DNA from: VYDC01 sp963667515
GTDB lineage: Bacteria; Chloroflexota; Dehalococcoidia; UBA2979
Direction of reading: 5' to 3'
Assembly: GCA_963667515.2 (NCBI GenBank)
Contig: CAXXXY010000007.1
Span: 62,001 to 126,000, forward strand
Length of the DNA stretch: 64,000 nucleotides
The position numbers and the translations under genes were made by a program. Each line of letters starts with the position of its first letter. Within the stretch, counting starts at the first letter, position 1. The notes under the pieces are model-generated. The model was not told where the DNA came from and did no database searches. It saw only the letters and a list, made by a program, of their open reading frames with translations. Shown piece by piece: positions 38,219 to 47,197 of this stretch.

Positions 38219-39598
38219 ATGGCAGCGCGAGCGCACAGCAGCGAGAGCGGAGTCGCCGTGGCGCCGGCTACCGATCCCCCCGGCCTCGATCCGACCGCAG
38301 GCGACCGGCCGCTCGCCGCCGGGCCAACCTCTGCTCCCTACGAAATCACGATACTGGACGGCAGTCTGCGGGTGATCACCTCCGCCGTGCCGACGGCGCA
38401 GTCCGCCTCCGTCTCCTTCTTCGTCGGCGTCGGGTCCCGGCTGGAGCGCCACGAGGTCGTGGGCGTCTCGCACTACGTGGAGCACATGCTCTTCAAGGGC
38501 ACCGAGCGCCGCCCCACCGCCCCCGAGATCAGCGAGGCGATCGAGGGCGCGGGCGGCGGCCTGAACGCCTTCACCACGCGCGAGCTGACCTGCTACTGGA
38601 ACCGCCTCCCCTTCGAGCGCTGGGCGACGGGCATCGAGGTGCTGGCCGACATGCTGCAGCACTCGGTGCTCGACCCGGAGGAGGTCGAGCGCGAGCGCAC
38701 CGTCGTGCAGCAGGAGATCCGTCGCGCGCACGACAACCCGGCGTCGAGGACCGGGGAGCTGCTGCAGCGCGCCACCTTCGGCGACCAGCCGGTGGGCTGG
38801 CCGGTGGCGGGCACGCTCGACACCGTGGGCGCGATGGGCCGCGACAAGCTACTCTCGCACGTCGCCGCGCACTACACGGCGGGCAACGCCGTGCTCTCCG
38901 TCGCGGGCAAGGTGGAGCACGCCGCGGTCGTGGAGGAGGCGGCGCGCCACTTTCGCGAGCTGCCGGCGGGCGAGCGCGCCGCCGGCGAGCCGGCCACGCC
39001 CGGCCTCCCCGCGGAGCGCGTCCACGTCGAGAAGCGCGACCTGGAGCAGACGAACCTGGCGCTCGCCGTGCAGTCGGGCGGGCGCCGCCACGCCGACCGC
39101 TACGCGCTGGAGGTGCTCGTCACGCTGCTGGGGCGCGGGATGTCGTCGCGGTTGTTCAAAGAGGTACGCGAGCGCCGCGGCCTCGCCTACTCGGTCTCGG
39201 CGCGTGTGGGGCGGCTGCGCGACATCGGCTCGCTCGCGATCAGCGCGGGCGTCACGCGCGAGCACCAGGAGGAGGCGCTGCACGTGATCGTCGCCGAGCT
39301 GCGACGCCTGGTCGACGAGCCCGTGGGCGAGGAGGAGCTGCGCCGCACCGTCGACTTCGCGGTCGGAGGCTTCCGGCTCTCGCTGGAGACGCCGATGGCC
39401 CTCGGCCAGCGCCACGGCGACCAGCTGCTGCAGGACGGCGAGATCGAGAGCGTGGAGACGACGGTGGCGGCGCTGCGCGCCGTGACCGCCGCCGACGTGC
39501 AGCGCGTCGCCACCGAGCTCTTCGCGGCGCCGCCCGCGCTGGCAGTGGTCGGACCCTCGGCGCCCGCCGACCGCCTCGACGCGATTCTCTCGTCGTGA
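38219..39598 (+). CDS. M16-family zinc peptidase (processing-peptidase-like)
   Basis: 459 residues from ATG 38219. The inverted zinc motif HYVEHMLFKGT (HxxEH) is near residue 85, with the downstream Glu in the ERERTVVQQEIRRAHDNP region. The R/Y pair of the second half appears as KEVRERRGLAYSVSARVG. The leading ~45 residues are low complexity. It is a cytoplasmic or membrane-associated oligopeptidase. In many bacteria such genes sit near pnp/rpsO or dapA; here they are on the same contig but 8 kb away. It is followed by the CitE-like gene after 13 bases. Confidence 0.93.
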   Translation: MAARAHSSESGVAVAPATDPPGLDPTAGDRPLAAGPTSAPYEITILDGSLRVITSAVPTAQSASVSFFVGVGSRLERHEVVGVSHYVEHMLFKGTERRPTAPEISEAIEGAGGGLNAFTTRELTCYWNRLPFERWATGIEVLADMLQHSVLDPEEVERERTVVQQEIRRAHDNPASRTGELLQRATFGDQPVGWPVAGTLDTVGAMGRDKLLSHVAAHYTAGNAVLSVAGKVEHAAVVEEAARHFRELPAGERAAGEPATPGLPAERVHVEKRDLEQTNLALAVQSGGRRHADRYALEVLVTLLGRGMSSRLFKEVRERRGLAYSVSARVGRLRDIGSLAISAGVTREHQEEALHVIVAELRRLVDEPVGEEELRRTVDFAVGGFRLSLETPMALGQRHGDQLLQDGEIESVETTVAALRAVTAADVQRVATELFAAPPALAVVGPSAPADRLDAILSS

Positions 39599-39611
39599 CG
39601 GGCCCCTCGCG

Positions 39612-40484
39612 GTGACGGCGCAGCGCAGCCTGCTGCGCGTGACGGGCGGCGACGACGCGCCGTACGAGGCCGCGCGCGCCACTGCGGCCGATGCCGTGCT
39701 CGTCGACCTCGACGCCAGCGCGCTGCCGCGCTCGCGCTCGCGGGCGCGCCGCGCGCTCAGCGCCCACGCGCACGGCATCGCCGATGCGGGCCGCCCGCTG
39801 CTGGTGCGCGTCGCCGACACGCGCGCCCGCGAGCTGGACGCCGACCTCGACGCCGCGGTCACGGAGTCGGTCGCCGCGGTGCTGCTCGCGGCCTGCGAGG
39901 AGCCGCAGGAAGCGCGCGACGCCGACGTGGCGATCCGCCGCCGCGAGATGCGGCTCGGCATCGTCCCCGGCACGCTGCGGCTGCTCTGCGAGATCGACTC
40001 GGCGGCGGGGCTCGCCGCGCTGCCGCGCATCCTGGAGGCGGTCGACCGCCACCTCGCCGTGGTGCTGGCGCCGCTCGCGATCGCGGCGGAGCTCGGCGCG
40101 CCGCCGCCGGCCGCGCGCGGCGCGGCCACGCACGGCGGCGCCGAAGCGCTGCTCGACCACGTGCTGGCGCAGGCGTCGCTCGCCGCCGCCACCGGCGAGC
40201 TGCCATGGCTGCTCAGCGCGCCCGACGCGGAGCCCGCGGGCCGCGCCGCGCTCGCCGCCCGCGCCCACCAGCTCGGCGCGGCCGGTGTGGTCATCGCCGC
40301 CGAGGCGGAGGCGCGCGGCGCGAACGCGCTCTTCGCGCCCGACCCCGCGCGGCTCGCCACGGCGCACGCGGTGCTCGCGGAGTGGGAGCGGCTACGCGCC
40401 GCCGGCCGCTGGTCCGGGGAGGTGGACGGCCAGCGCGTCGACCGCCGCGCAGCCCGCCGGCTCGAGCGTTCCGCTCGACCCTAG
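39612..40484 (+). CDS. HpcH/HpaI aldolase / citrate-lyase-beta (CitE)-like protein, divergent
   Basis: 290 residues from GTG 39612. The layout follows CitE-like TIM barrels: RSLLRVTGGDDAPYEAARATAADAVLVDLD, LLVRVAD, VAAVLLAACEE, LLCEIDSAAGLAALPRIL and GAAGVVIAAEAEARGANALFAP. Several usual metal and acyl-CoA residues (the DLEDAV Glu and the PK of the barrel) are replaced (VDLDAS, LLAAC), so catalysis is doubtful or different. It follows the M16 peptidase by 13 bases, so the two form an operon. Confidence 0.75.
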   Translation: MTAQRSLLRVTGGDDAPYEAARATAADAVLVDLDASALPRSRSRARRALSAHAHGIADAGRPLLVRVADTRARELDADLDAAVTESVAAVLLAACEEPQEARDADVAIRRREMRLGIVPGTLRLLCEIDSAAGLAALPRILEAVDRHLAVVLAPLAIAAELGAPPPAARGAATHGGAEALLDHVLAQASLAAATGELPWLLSAPDAEPAGRAALAARAHQLGAAGVVIAAEAEARGANALFAPDPARLATAHAVLAEWERLRAAGRWSGEVDGQRVDRRAARRLERSARP

Positions 40485-40517
40485 GCGCTGGAGCGTTCCG
40501 CTCGACCCGAGTGGCTG
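40458..40517. repeat. paired hairpin-forming direct repeats after the CitE-like gene
   Basis: GAGCGTTCCGCTCGACCC occurs twice, around 40464 and 40492, with each unit able to fold as GAGCG-TTC-CGCTC. The first covers the end of the gene and the second follows its TAG. It may act as a weak tandem terminator. Confidence 0.55.
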
Positions 40518-40667
40518 CCGCCGGCGTCGTCCAGCGCGGCTAAGCGGTCGGCTCGCCCCGGGCTCGGCCGTCGCGTGCACGGAACCGGATGCAGCGCGCG
40601 CGAGGTCAGCCGGCGGCGTCCGCTCGCGGCCTCGCGCTCGGATGCCCTCGGGACGGGCCTCGGCCCC

Positions 40668-41219
40668 TCAGCGGCCCCGCAGCGACGTCGAGGCCAGGCC
40701 GCTCATCGCGCGCCCCGCGAGCCCTCCGGCAGACGCGGCAGCCCCTCGAATAATCCGGCGGTGGGTGTGGGTGAGGGTGGCGCGGGCGCGCTCCACGCGG
40801 GCGGCGTCGGCGGGGCTGAGCAGGCCGGCGTCGAGCGCCTCGCGCAGCTCCTCCTCGTCCTCCCAGCGCAGCTCGTCGGCGCCGCGCGGGCCGGCGCCGG
40901 GGCGCACCCACAGGTCGAGGATCAGATCGTCGAAGCGCAGCTCGGCGGGGCCGCCTCCGGGGGGCGCAGCGACGAGCTCCACGCGCCCCACCACGTCGAA
41001 GCGCGACGCCACCTCCACGCCGTCGCCGGGACGCACGAAACGGTAGCAGAGGTAGGGCCGCCGCGGCCAGTAAAAGCCGTAGGAGAGCAGCGGCGCGGGG
41101 AGGCCGGCGCGGGGGCGGCGCAGCCGATAGAGCAGCACCGCCATCGAGGGCGTGGCGCGCACCAGCTCGCAGCGGAAGCGCTGCTCCGAGCCGTCGAGCG
41201 GGCGCTTCACCTCGACCAC
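40668..41219 (-). CDS. DUF402 (FomD/NtdP-like) protein
   Basis: 183 residues from GTG 41219; a longer Ala/Arg-rich N-terminus up to 41308 cannot be ruled out. DUF402 features are LLSYGFYWPRRPYLCYRFVRP, a strand-rich core, the acidic metal site RFDDLILDLWV and WEDEEELREAL near the C-terminus. Relatives are nucleoside-diphosphate phosphatases or act on CMP-linked intermediates. It follows the lipoprotein gene on the same strand. The 9-base repeat at its possible start makes the exact start uncertain. Confidence 0.75.
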   Translation of the reverse strand: MVEVKRPLDGSEQRFRCELVRATPSMAVLLYRLRRPRAGLPAPLLSYGFYWPRRPYLCYRFVRPGDGVEVASRFDVVGRVELVAAPPGGGPAELRFDDLILDLWVRPGAGPRGADELRWEDEEELREALDAGLLSPADAARVERARATLTHTHRRIIRGAAASAGGLAGRAMSGLASTSLRGR

Positions 41220-41271
41220 CGGCTCGCCGGGGCGCAGCGACGCCGCCGCCGCGGCCCAGCCCGCGCGTCGG

Positions 41272-41308
41272 GCGCGCGGGGCGCGCGGGGCGCGCGGGGC
41301 GCGCGGGG
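41272..41308. repeat. 9-base tandem repeat (CGCGCGGGG)
   Basis: About four units of CGCGCGGGG lie directly after the lipoprotein stop and before the DUF402 gene. They encode PRA repeats in the DUF402 frame. Such a tract can vary in copy number. Confidence 0.7.
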
Positions 41309-42148
41309 CTACGGCAGGTCGGCGAGCCACGCGACCACCGCCGGCCCCTCGCCGGCCGGGTTTGGATCGACGGCGAGCTCGACGCGCGTGCCGATGAAGG
41401 CGGGCTGCGGGAGCGGAGGCGCATTCGGGTCGTCGGTGAGCCGGATGCTGCCGGGCACGAGCCGGAACTCCGTGGGGAAGCCGCGCACCTCGATGACGAG
41501 CAGCGCGCTCGCGACGTCGACGGCGAGCACGGCGCCCCGCACACGCTCCTCGCCCGCCCACTCGGCGCCGCCGCCCTGCCGCATGTGCAGCGCGTGCACG
41601 CCGCCGAACGGGTCGAGCAGCCGCACGAGGTAGCCCGGCGTCAGCGACTGCCCGCAGAGCTCCCCCGGCCGCTCGATGCCGATGCAGAGCGAGGGCCACA
41701 CCACCTCCTCGGCGCGCTCGACGCGCAGCGCGGTGGCGGCGACGCCCAGCCACTCCGCCATCAGGTCGATCGCGCGCGCGGTCGCGACCTCGAGGTCGGC
41801 CGGGGCGCGCGGGGGGGCGGTGGGGGGGGCGCTCGGCGGAGCGACGGGCGGCGACGCGGGCGGCGACGCGGGCGGCGACGGGGTAGCGGGCGGCGACGGG
41901 GTAGCGGGCGGCGGCGGGCTCGGCACGGCGGGCGTCGAGGCGGGCGCGGGCGTCGTGGTGGCGGCCAGCGTCGCGGCCGGCGCCTCCGCGAGCGGGCTGG
42001 TCGGGGGCGGGTCGTCGCTCGCGCAGGCGGCGCCCAGCGCCAGCGCGGCCAGCGACGCCGCGAGCGCGAGCGCGAGCGGAGAGCGCGACGCGAGCCGACG
42101 CGAGCCGCGAGGCGAACGGCGGGGGCTTGCCGGCACGCGCTGGGTCAC
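41309..42148 (-). CDS. putative lipoprotein with Pro-rich linker
   Basis: 279 residues from GTG 42148, preceded by GGGAGG. An Arg-rich N-terminus and hydrophobic stretch (LALALAASLAALALGAAC) end at a Cys, a weak lipobox. A linker of Pro/Ala/Thr/Ser repeats (residues ~35-105) is encoded by 15- to 18-base DNA repeats at 41850-41930. The folded domain holds two cysteines (PSLCIGIERPGELCGQSLTPGYLVRLL) and WPSLC as in secreted proteins from related GC-rich bacteria. It is likely attached to the outer face of the membrane; function unknown. Confidence 0.75.
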   Translation of the reverse strand: MTQRVPASPRRSPRGSRRLASRSPLALALAASLAALALGAACASDDPPPTSPLAEAPAATLAATTTPAPASTPAVPSPPPPATPSPPATPSPPASPPASPPVAPPSAPPTAPPRAPADLEVATARAIDLMAEWLGVAATALRVERAEEVVWPSLCIGIERPGELCGQSLTPGYLVRLLDPFGGVHALHMRQGGGAEWAGEERVRGAVLAVDVASALLVIEVRGFPTEFRLVPGSIRLTDDPNAPPLPQPAFIGTRVELAVDPNPAGEGPAVVAWLADLP

Positions 42149-42396
42149 GCCGCCTCCCTGCCGCGCCGCCCGCACATCGAGGTGCCGGAGCGCTCCGCTC
42201 GCGGGCCGCCGGGGCGCCGCGCATGTATGATCGGCGTCGGCCGGCCACCGCGGCAAACGGGTGCGCCGGCGACGAGCAGCGCCGAGGGCCGGACCGCGCC
42301 GCCCCCCGCGCAGCCGCCCATGCAGTCGGGCAGGCGAAGCGAGCAGCCGCGGAGCGCGCCCCGGTGCCCGGGGCGCGCGTCGAGCGGGGGTGGGCG

Positions 42397-43713
42397 ATGC
42401 CGGCTGTCGTCATCATCGGCGGTCAGTGGGGCGACGAGGGCAAGGGCCGCGTGGTGGACTTCCACGCGCGCAGCTGCTCCGTGATCGCACGCTACTCGGC
42501 GGGCACCAACGCCGGCCACACCATCGTCAACCAGCTCGGGCGCTTCGCGCTGCACCTCGTGCCAGCCGGCATCTTCTACGGCGACAAGACCTGCGTCATC
42601 GGCAACGGCGTTGTGATCCACCCGCGCTCGCTGATCGACGAGATCGCGATGCTCGAGGAGCGCGGCGTCGACACCTCGCGCCTGCTGATCTCGGATCGGG
42701 CGCACGTGGTCATGCCGTGGCACCCCGTCATCGACGGGCACGAGGAGCGGCTGCGCGGCGAGGACGCGATCGGCACCACGGGCACCGGCACCGGCCCCGC
42801 CTTCGTGGACAAGGTGCGGCGCGCCGGCATCCGCATGATCGACCTGGTCACCCCCGGCCTTTTCGAACGCCGGCTCGCCGCCCAGCTCGACTACTACAAC
42901 CACGTGCTGCGGCGGCTCTACGACGCCCCGCCGCTCGACTTCGACGAGATCCGCGCGGAGTACGCCGAGCTGGGCTCGCGGCTGCGGCCGTGGGTCGCCG
43001 ACACCGCCGCCGCCGTGCAGGACGCGCACGAGCGCGGCGAGCGCATCCTGCTGGAGGGGGCGCAGGGCGCGCTGCTCGACCTCGACGCGGGGACGTACCC
43101 GTTCGCCACGTCGTCGGTGCCGGGCTCGGTCGCGGGCGGGGCCTCGATCGGCATCGGCCTCGGCCCCACCGCCATCGAGCGCGTGGTCGGCGTCTACAAG
43201 GCGTACCAGACGCGCGTCGGCAACGGGCCGATGCCCACCGAGCTCTTCGACGAGGACGCCGAGCGGCTGCGCGAGCACGGCGCCGAGCGCGGCGCCGGCG
43301 AGTACGGCACCACCACCGGCCGCCCCCGGCGCTGCGGCTGGTTCGACGGGGTGCTGGCGCGCTACACCTCCCGGCTGAACGGCATCACCTCCGTCGCGCT
43401 CACGCGCCTCGACACGCTCTCCGGCTTCGAGCGGGTGAAGCTCTGCGTCGCCTACGAGCTCGACGACGGCCGCGTCAGCACGCTGCCCGCCTCGCTGGAC
43501 GACACGCGGCGGCTGCGGCCGATCTACGAGGAGCTGCCCGGCTGGCAGCGCGACGTCTCGGATGTGCGCTCGCTGGGGGCGCTGCCCGCGGAGGCGCGGC
43601 AGTTCGTGCGCCGCATCGAGCTGCTGCTGGGCGCGCCCGTCGACATGATCTCCGTCGGCCCGGAGCGCGACCAGGCGATCGTCACGCGCGACGTCTTCGG
43701 CGGCGCGCTCTAG
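42397..43713 (+). CDS. purA: adenylosuccinate synthase
   Basis: 438 residues. It joins IMP and aspartate using GTP in AMP synthesis. Motifs: VVIIGGQWGDEGKGRVVDF (P-loop, with the switch Asp), YSAGTNAGHTIV (catalytic His), GTTGTGTGPAFVDKV, LLEGAQGALLDLDAGTYPF and GVYKAYQTRVGNGPMPTEL. The C-terminal GTP-binding loop contains TRLDTLSGF. ATG 42397 is chosen because the family starts M-x-x-VVIxGxQWGDEGK. It is divergent from the lipoprotein gene; a possible -10, TATGAT, lies at 42229. Confidence 0.97.
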   Translation: MPAVVIIGGQWGDEGKGRVVDFHARSCSVIARYSAGTNAGHTIVNQLGRFALHLVPAGIFYGDKTCVIGNGVVIHPRSLIDEIAMLEERGVDTSRLLISDRAHVVMPWHPVIDGHEERLRGEDAIGTTGTGTGPAFVDKVRRAGIRMIDLVTPGLFERRLAAQLDYYNHVLRRLYDAPPLDFDEIRAEYAELGSRLRPWVADTAAAVQDAHERGERILLEGAQGALLDLDAGTYPFATSSVPGSVAGGASIGIGLGPTAIERVVGVYKAYQTRVGNGPMPTELFDEDAERLREHGAERGAGEYGTTTGRPRRCGWFDGVLARYTSRLNGITSVALTRLDTLSGFERVKLCVAYELDDGRVSTLPASLDDTRRLRPIYEELPGWQRDVSDVRSLGALPAEARQFVRRIELLLGAPVDMISVGPERDQAIVTRDVFGGAL

Positions 43714-43736
43714 CGTCGAGGGGAGGGCGCCGCGCG

Positions 43737-44273
43737 ATGGACACGATCTCGCTGATCCTGCACGTCACCGCCGCCGCGGCGCTGGTCGGGCCGCAGCTGC
43801 TGCTCTTCGGCGCGGTGATCCCGGCGACGCGGCAGCTCCCGGAGGCGCAGCGGGGCGCGGTCACGCGCATGGTCACGCAGCGTTTCGGGATGCTCGCGGC
43901 GGGCGCGCTGCTCGTGCTGCTCGCCACGGGGCTCTACCAGTTCTACGAGGTGGTGCCGCAACACGTGCAGGACGAGATGACGGAGTTCCGCTTCGGCACG
44001 ATCTTCATCACCAAGATGACGCTGCTCGTGCTGCTGCTGGGGCTGATCGCGGCCCACGCGGCGTGGCTCGGCCCGCGCATCCAGCGCGCGCTCGACGCGG
44101 CGGGCGGGGCGGGTGGCAGCGCAGCCGGCGCGGGCGGGGGCAAGCCCGAGGCGCTGCGGGCGCTGCGCCGGCGCTCGCTGTGGATCTCGGGCGCGATGGT
44201 GGCGGCCTCGCTGGCCGTGCTGGCGCTCGGCGTCACGCTCGGCCACCACGAGTACTCGTACGTCGAGCGCTGA
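43737..44273 (+). CDS. CopD/DUF2269-like four-helix membrane protein
   Basis: 178 residues; GGGGAGGG precedes the ATG. Four hydrophobic helices: SLILHVTAAAALVGPQLLLFG, FGMLAAGALLVLLATGLYQF, TKMTLLVLLLGLIAAHAAWL and LWISGAMVAASLAVLALGVTLG. His residues in helices 1, 3 and after helix 4 (GHHEYS) could bind heme or copper. It lies 23 bases after purA and is probably co-transcribed, but a link in function is not evident. Confidence 0.72.
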   Translation: MDTISLILHVTAAAALVGPQLLLFGAVIPATRQLPEAQRGAVTRMVTQRFGMLAAGALLVLLATGLYQFYEVVPQHVQDEMTEFRFGTIFITKMTLLVLLLGLIAAHAAWLGPRIQRALDAAGGAGGSAAGAGGGKPEALRALRRRSLWISGAMVAASLAVLALGVTLGHHEYSYVER

Positions 44274-44336
44274 GGCGGGGCGGCGGAGTGGGGCGCGCGG
44301 GGCGCGGCGAGCGCGGCGAGCGCGAGGAGGGCACGG

Positions 44337-44900
44337 GTGCGCACGACGCCGGACATCCTGCGCCCGGGCCTCGACCTGGTCTTCATTGGCATCAACCCCG
44401 GTGAGCGCTCCGCCCGCGAGCGCCACTACTACGGGCACCCCGGCAACGCCTTCTGGCGCGCGCTCTCCGCGTCGCCGCTGGTGGACGGCACGGTGGGGCC
44501 CGCCGACGACCGCGCGCTGCCGGAGCGCTGGGGCATCGGCTTCACGGACGTGGTGAAGCGCATCGTCACCGACAGCCAGCAGGTGGGCGACGCGGAGCTA
44601 CGGCTGGCCGCGCCGGGGCTCTCGCGGCGCATCGGCTACGCGCGGCCTCGCGCCGTCTGCTTCACCAGCACGCGCGCCTTCGCGGCGCTGTTCACGGGCG
44701 GCTGGCGGCCGCGCGCCTGGGGCGACCAGCGCCGCGAGCTGGCGGGCGCCCGGGTGTGGGTGATGCCCTCCACCTCCGGCCGCGCGGCGGCCTACCGCGC
44801 CGAGGTGCACCGCGTGCTCGCAGAGCTCGCGGCGTCGCTGGGGCGCGTGCGCGGGGCGCTCGCCCCCCGCACGCGCCGCGAGCCGGCGGCCGCGCGATGA
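44337..44900 (+). CDS. mug: mismatch-specific (G:T/U) DNA glycosylase
   Basis: 187 residues from GTG 44337. The catalytic motif LVFIGINPGERSA and the intercalation/strand motif VWVMPSTSGRAA match Mug/TDG-type uracil-DNA glycosylases, which remove U or T opposite G. The middle also fits (GHPGNAFWRAL, WGIGFTDVVKRI). The C-terminal 20 residues are a basic tail. Its stop overlaps the next gene's ATG (ATGA at 44897). Confidence 0.92.
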   Translation: MRTTPDILRPGLDLVFIGINPGERSARERHYYGHPGNAFWRALSASPLVDGTVGPADDRALPERWGIGFTDVVKRIVTDSQQVGDAELRLAAPGLSRRIGYARPRAVCFTSTRAFAALFTGGWRPRAWGDQRRELAGARVWVMPSTSGRAAAYRAEVHRVLAELAASLGRVRGALAPRTRREPAAAR

Positions 44901-45538
44901 GCGAGCGCCCCGCCCCCGACGACGCCCCCAAGCACGATGGCGAGAGCGGTGACGAGCGCGCTGGCGGGCGCCCGCGACTCGGCAGCGGCGAGCGGCGCTT
45001 CGACCACGACGATGACTGCCCGCTCTTCAGCGAGCGGCTGGAGGAGCACCTGGTCGCGGTCAGCCGCGGCGAGCAGCCGAACGCCGGGCGCTTCTGCGGC
45101 CACTGCTACACGCCGATGTCGCCCGAGCGCGAGCGCTGCGCGCACTGCGACGAGGACGCGCGCTCAGGCCGCCCCCCGCTCGCCGCCGTCCCCGACGAGG
45201 TGCTGGCGATGCTCCGGCGACAGCGCAAGACAGAGCGCGCCTACGTCACCGGCTACGCCTACTTCGGCCTCGGGCTCGCGATCATCGGCGGGCTCGCGCT
45301 GGTGCTCGGGCTGCCGCCGCTCCGCGGCAACCTGATCGCGGCGACCATCACCTACGGGCTCTTCCTCTTCATCGGCGGCCGCGCGCTCGCGGGCATCCTC
45401 GGCGGCGGCATAGGCGACCGCAAAGGCTACGAGAAGGCGCGCGCCCGGCTGCTCGCCGATTGGGCCGAGTGGCTGCCCCGCCGCGACGATCCGCCCGACG
45501 CAGGGGCGAGCGAGGCGAGCGGCACGGCCGAGGGCTAG
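44897..45538 (+). CDS. zinc-ribbon membrane protein, unknown function
   Basis: 213 residues. A charged N-terminus is followed by a double Cys pair, CGHCYTPMSPERERCAHC, forming a zinc ribbon near residue 75. Two membrane helices come next (FGLGLAIIGGLALVLGLP and LIAATITYGLFLFIGGRALAG), then a Gly-rich turn and a cytoplasmic tail. No family name is offered. It is translationally coupled to mug. Its last ~170 bases overlap the predicted end of the convergent gene at 45369. Confidence 0.7.
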   Translation: MSERPAPDDAPKHDGESGDERAGGRPRLGSGERRFDHDDDCPLFSERLEEHLVAVSRGEQPNAGRFCGHCYTPMSPERERCAHCDEDARSGRPPLAAVPDEVLAMLRRQRKTERAYVTGYAYFGLGLAIIGGLALVLGLPPLRGNLIAATITYGLFLFIGGRALAGILGGGIGDRKGYEKARARLLADWAEWLPRRDDPPDAGASEASGTAEG

Positions 45539-46073
45539 CGCGCGCGGCGGTCGCGTCCCGCCGCCGCAGATCCCCGAGGTCAACCACCACCGTGCCGTCG
45601 CTCCGCACCTCGACCCCGTAGCGATCGAGATCGCGCGCGGCGTCCGGCGAGAGGCGCCGCCCGTCGATCGCGTAGTAGATCGGGTGGCATCCGTCGCGGA
45701 AGACCCCGCGCTCGCCCTCGACGCTGCGCTCGGGGAACCATGCCACCGCGCAGCCGGCGCCCAGCGGCACGTAGACGCTGCCGTGCCTCGCGAGGGCGAC
45801 CACGGCGCCGCCGGGCGGGCGGGTGATGTAGAGGTCGGCCTCGCCCGCCTCCCTTCGCGGCCGCAGCAGCGTCGCGCTGCCCGGCGGGAAGTCGTCGAGG
45901 TGGCCCACGACCGCCTCCGACGGCGCGCCGGCCTCGAAGCCGGACGCGATCGCGCCGACGAGCAGCGCGCCGCCGCCCACCAGCACGACGAGCACGAGCG
46001 CGCCGAGCAGCAGCGCCCGCCCGCGACCGACGCCGGAGCGCCCGGTCGCCGACGGACCGCCCGCGGGCAGCAT
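45369..46073 (-). CDS. membrane-anchored Rieske-like domain lacking the [2Fe-2S] ligands
   Basis: 234 residues as read. One N-terminal membrane helix (ALLLGALVLVVLVGGGALLVGAIASGF). The next ~110 residues follow the Rieske pattern (FPPGSATLL, AGCAVAWFPE, VFRDGCHPIYYAIDGRRLS, DLDRYGVEVRSDGTVVVDL), but the C-x-H / C-x-x-H ligands are missing. A single Cys remains in each place, possibly a disulfide. The final 60 Arg-rich residues overlap the convergent zinc-ribbon gene by 170 bases and look non-native, so a missed stop or frameshift near 45538 is possible. IS copy 4 lies 13 bases upstream of its start. Confidence 0.6.
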   Translation of the reverse strand: MLPAGGPSATGRSGVGRGRALLLGALVLVVLVGGGALLVGAIASGFEAGAPSEAVVGHLDDFPPGSATLLRPRREAGEADLYITRPPGGAVVALARHGSVYVPLGAGCAVAWFPERSVEGERGVFRDGCHPIYYAIDGRRLSPDAARDLDRYGVEVRSDGTVVVDLGDLRRRDATAARASPRPCRSPRSPLRRADRRGGAATRPNRRAAGRAPSRSLCGRLCRRRGCPRARGRR

Positions 46074-46086
46074 CGCGCGCGGCTAG

Positions 46087-47197
46087 CTGTACTACCCAGG
46101 AAGGTTGTTCACAGGTGGGAGCCCGCGGGGCATCGCGCGCGGCTAGCTGCTACCCGCCGACGGCCCCGCCGACGCCGCCGTGCGGTCGGCGGTGATTGTA
46201 GCGGTAGAGCCAGCGTGGGAGCTGGCGCAGCCGCTCGGCGTTGGAGCGGTAGGGGCGGGCGTAGGCCCACTCGTTCTGCAGGATCTGGATGAAACGCTCG
46301 GCTTTGCCGTTCGTCTGCGGGCGGTAGGGCCGCGTGTGCGACAGCCGCACGTCTGCGGCAGCGGCGGCGCCGTGGAAGCTGCGGGCGACGGTGTAGGCTT
46401 TCGCGTTGTCGGTCAGGACCCGGCGCACGCGCACGCCACGCCGGCGGAAGGCCGCGAGCGCCTGCTCGAGGAAGGCGGCGCAGCTCGCGCCACGCTCGTC
46501 GGGCAGGACGGAGACGTAGGCGTAACGGCTGTGGTCGTCGACGGCGACGTGTAGGTACTCCAGCCCCAGCGAACGCCGCGAATGCGGCCCGGAGCGCGTC
46601 TCGGCGAAGCCAGGCGCCATTCGCTTGCCGCCGCCCTCGGGGACGCGCCCGAGCTTCTTCACGTCGAGATGCAGCAGGTCGCCGGGGGCGTCGTGCTCGT
46701 AGCGGACCGGCTCCCGGGTGACGCGGTGCAGGCGGTCGAGCCGGTTGAGGCCGCGGCGCCGCAGCACGGCGTAGACCGTGGAGCGGGCGACCCCGAGCGC
46801 CCACTGGATGCGATGCGGCCCGAATCCCTGCGTGCGTCGCACGGCGCAGATGCGTCGCTCCAGCTCGGGCGGCGTGCGCCGGGGATGCGCGCGCGGGGCG
46901 GAGCTGCGGTCCTCGAGCCCTGCCGCTCCCTCCGCCCGGAAGCGCCCCAGCCACTTGGCAACGGTGTGGCGGGAGACGCGGAAGTGGCGAGCGACCTCAG
47001 CCTGGGGCCAGCCGGCGTCCACTTCCCGCACGAGCTCGAGTCGGGTCAGCGGCGTCAGCCGCGCGATGAGAGTGTCCTCTCCTCGCTACTGCCGTGCTGT
47101 CACACACATGGGCCAGGGTGTCCTCTCCTCGCTACTGGTGCTGTCACACACAACAGCGGGCCCCTCATCCTGTCAACAACCTACGTGGGAACTACAG
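46087..47197 (-). mobile_element. IS481-family element, copy 4, rearranged at both ends
   Basis: 1111 bases between CTAG at 46083-46086 and 47198-47201; the latter contains the dapA TAG stop. Ends match the other copies, but two internal repeats are added. On the left, a near copy of the flank plus IS end (GCATCGCGCGCGGCTAGCTG) recurs at 46130, inserting a second CTAG inside. On the right, GTGTCCTCTCCTCGCTACTG is duplicated (47074 and 47119) and the start region of the transposase is lost. It looks like a self-insertion or recombination scar, or an assembly join. Confidence 0.9.
46150..47031 (-). pseudogene. IS481-family transposase, damaged copy
   Basis: Compared with copy 1, the first seven codons (MAHRNAR) are gone and only a GTG at 47031 (VREVDAGW) could start translation, removing part of the first helix-turn-helix. 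The C-terminus ends GGAVGG instead of GGAVPASRL. The D-D-E residues remain. Probably inactive, though it could be moved in trans if its ends work. Confidence 0.85.

Noticed and set aside
41272..41930. CRISPR-like array in the short repeats around the lipoprotein gene
   Set aside because: Units are 9-18 bases, in tandem without spacers, and encode Pro-rich or PRA repeats.
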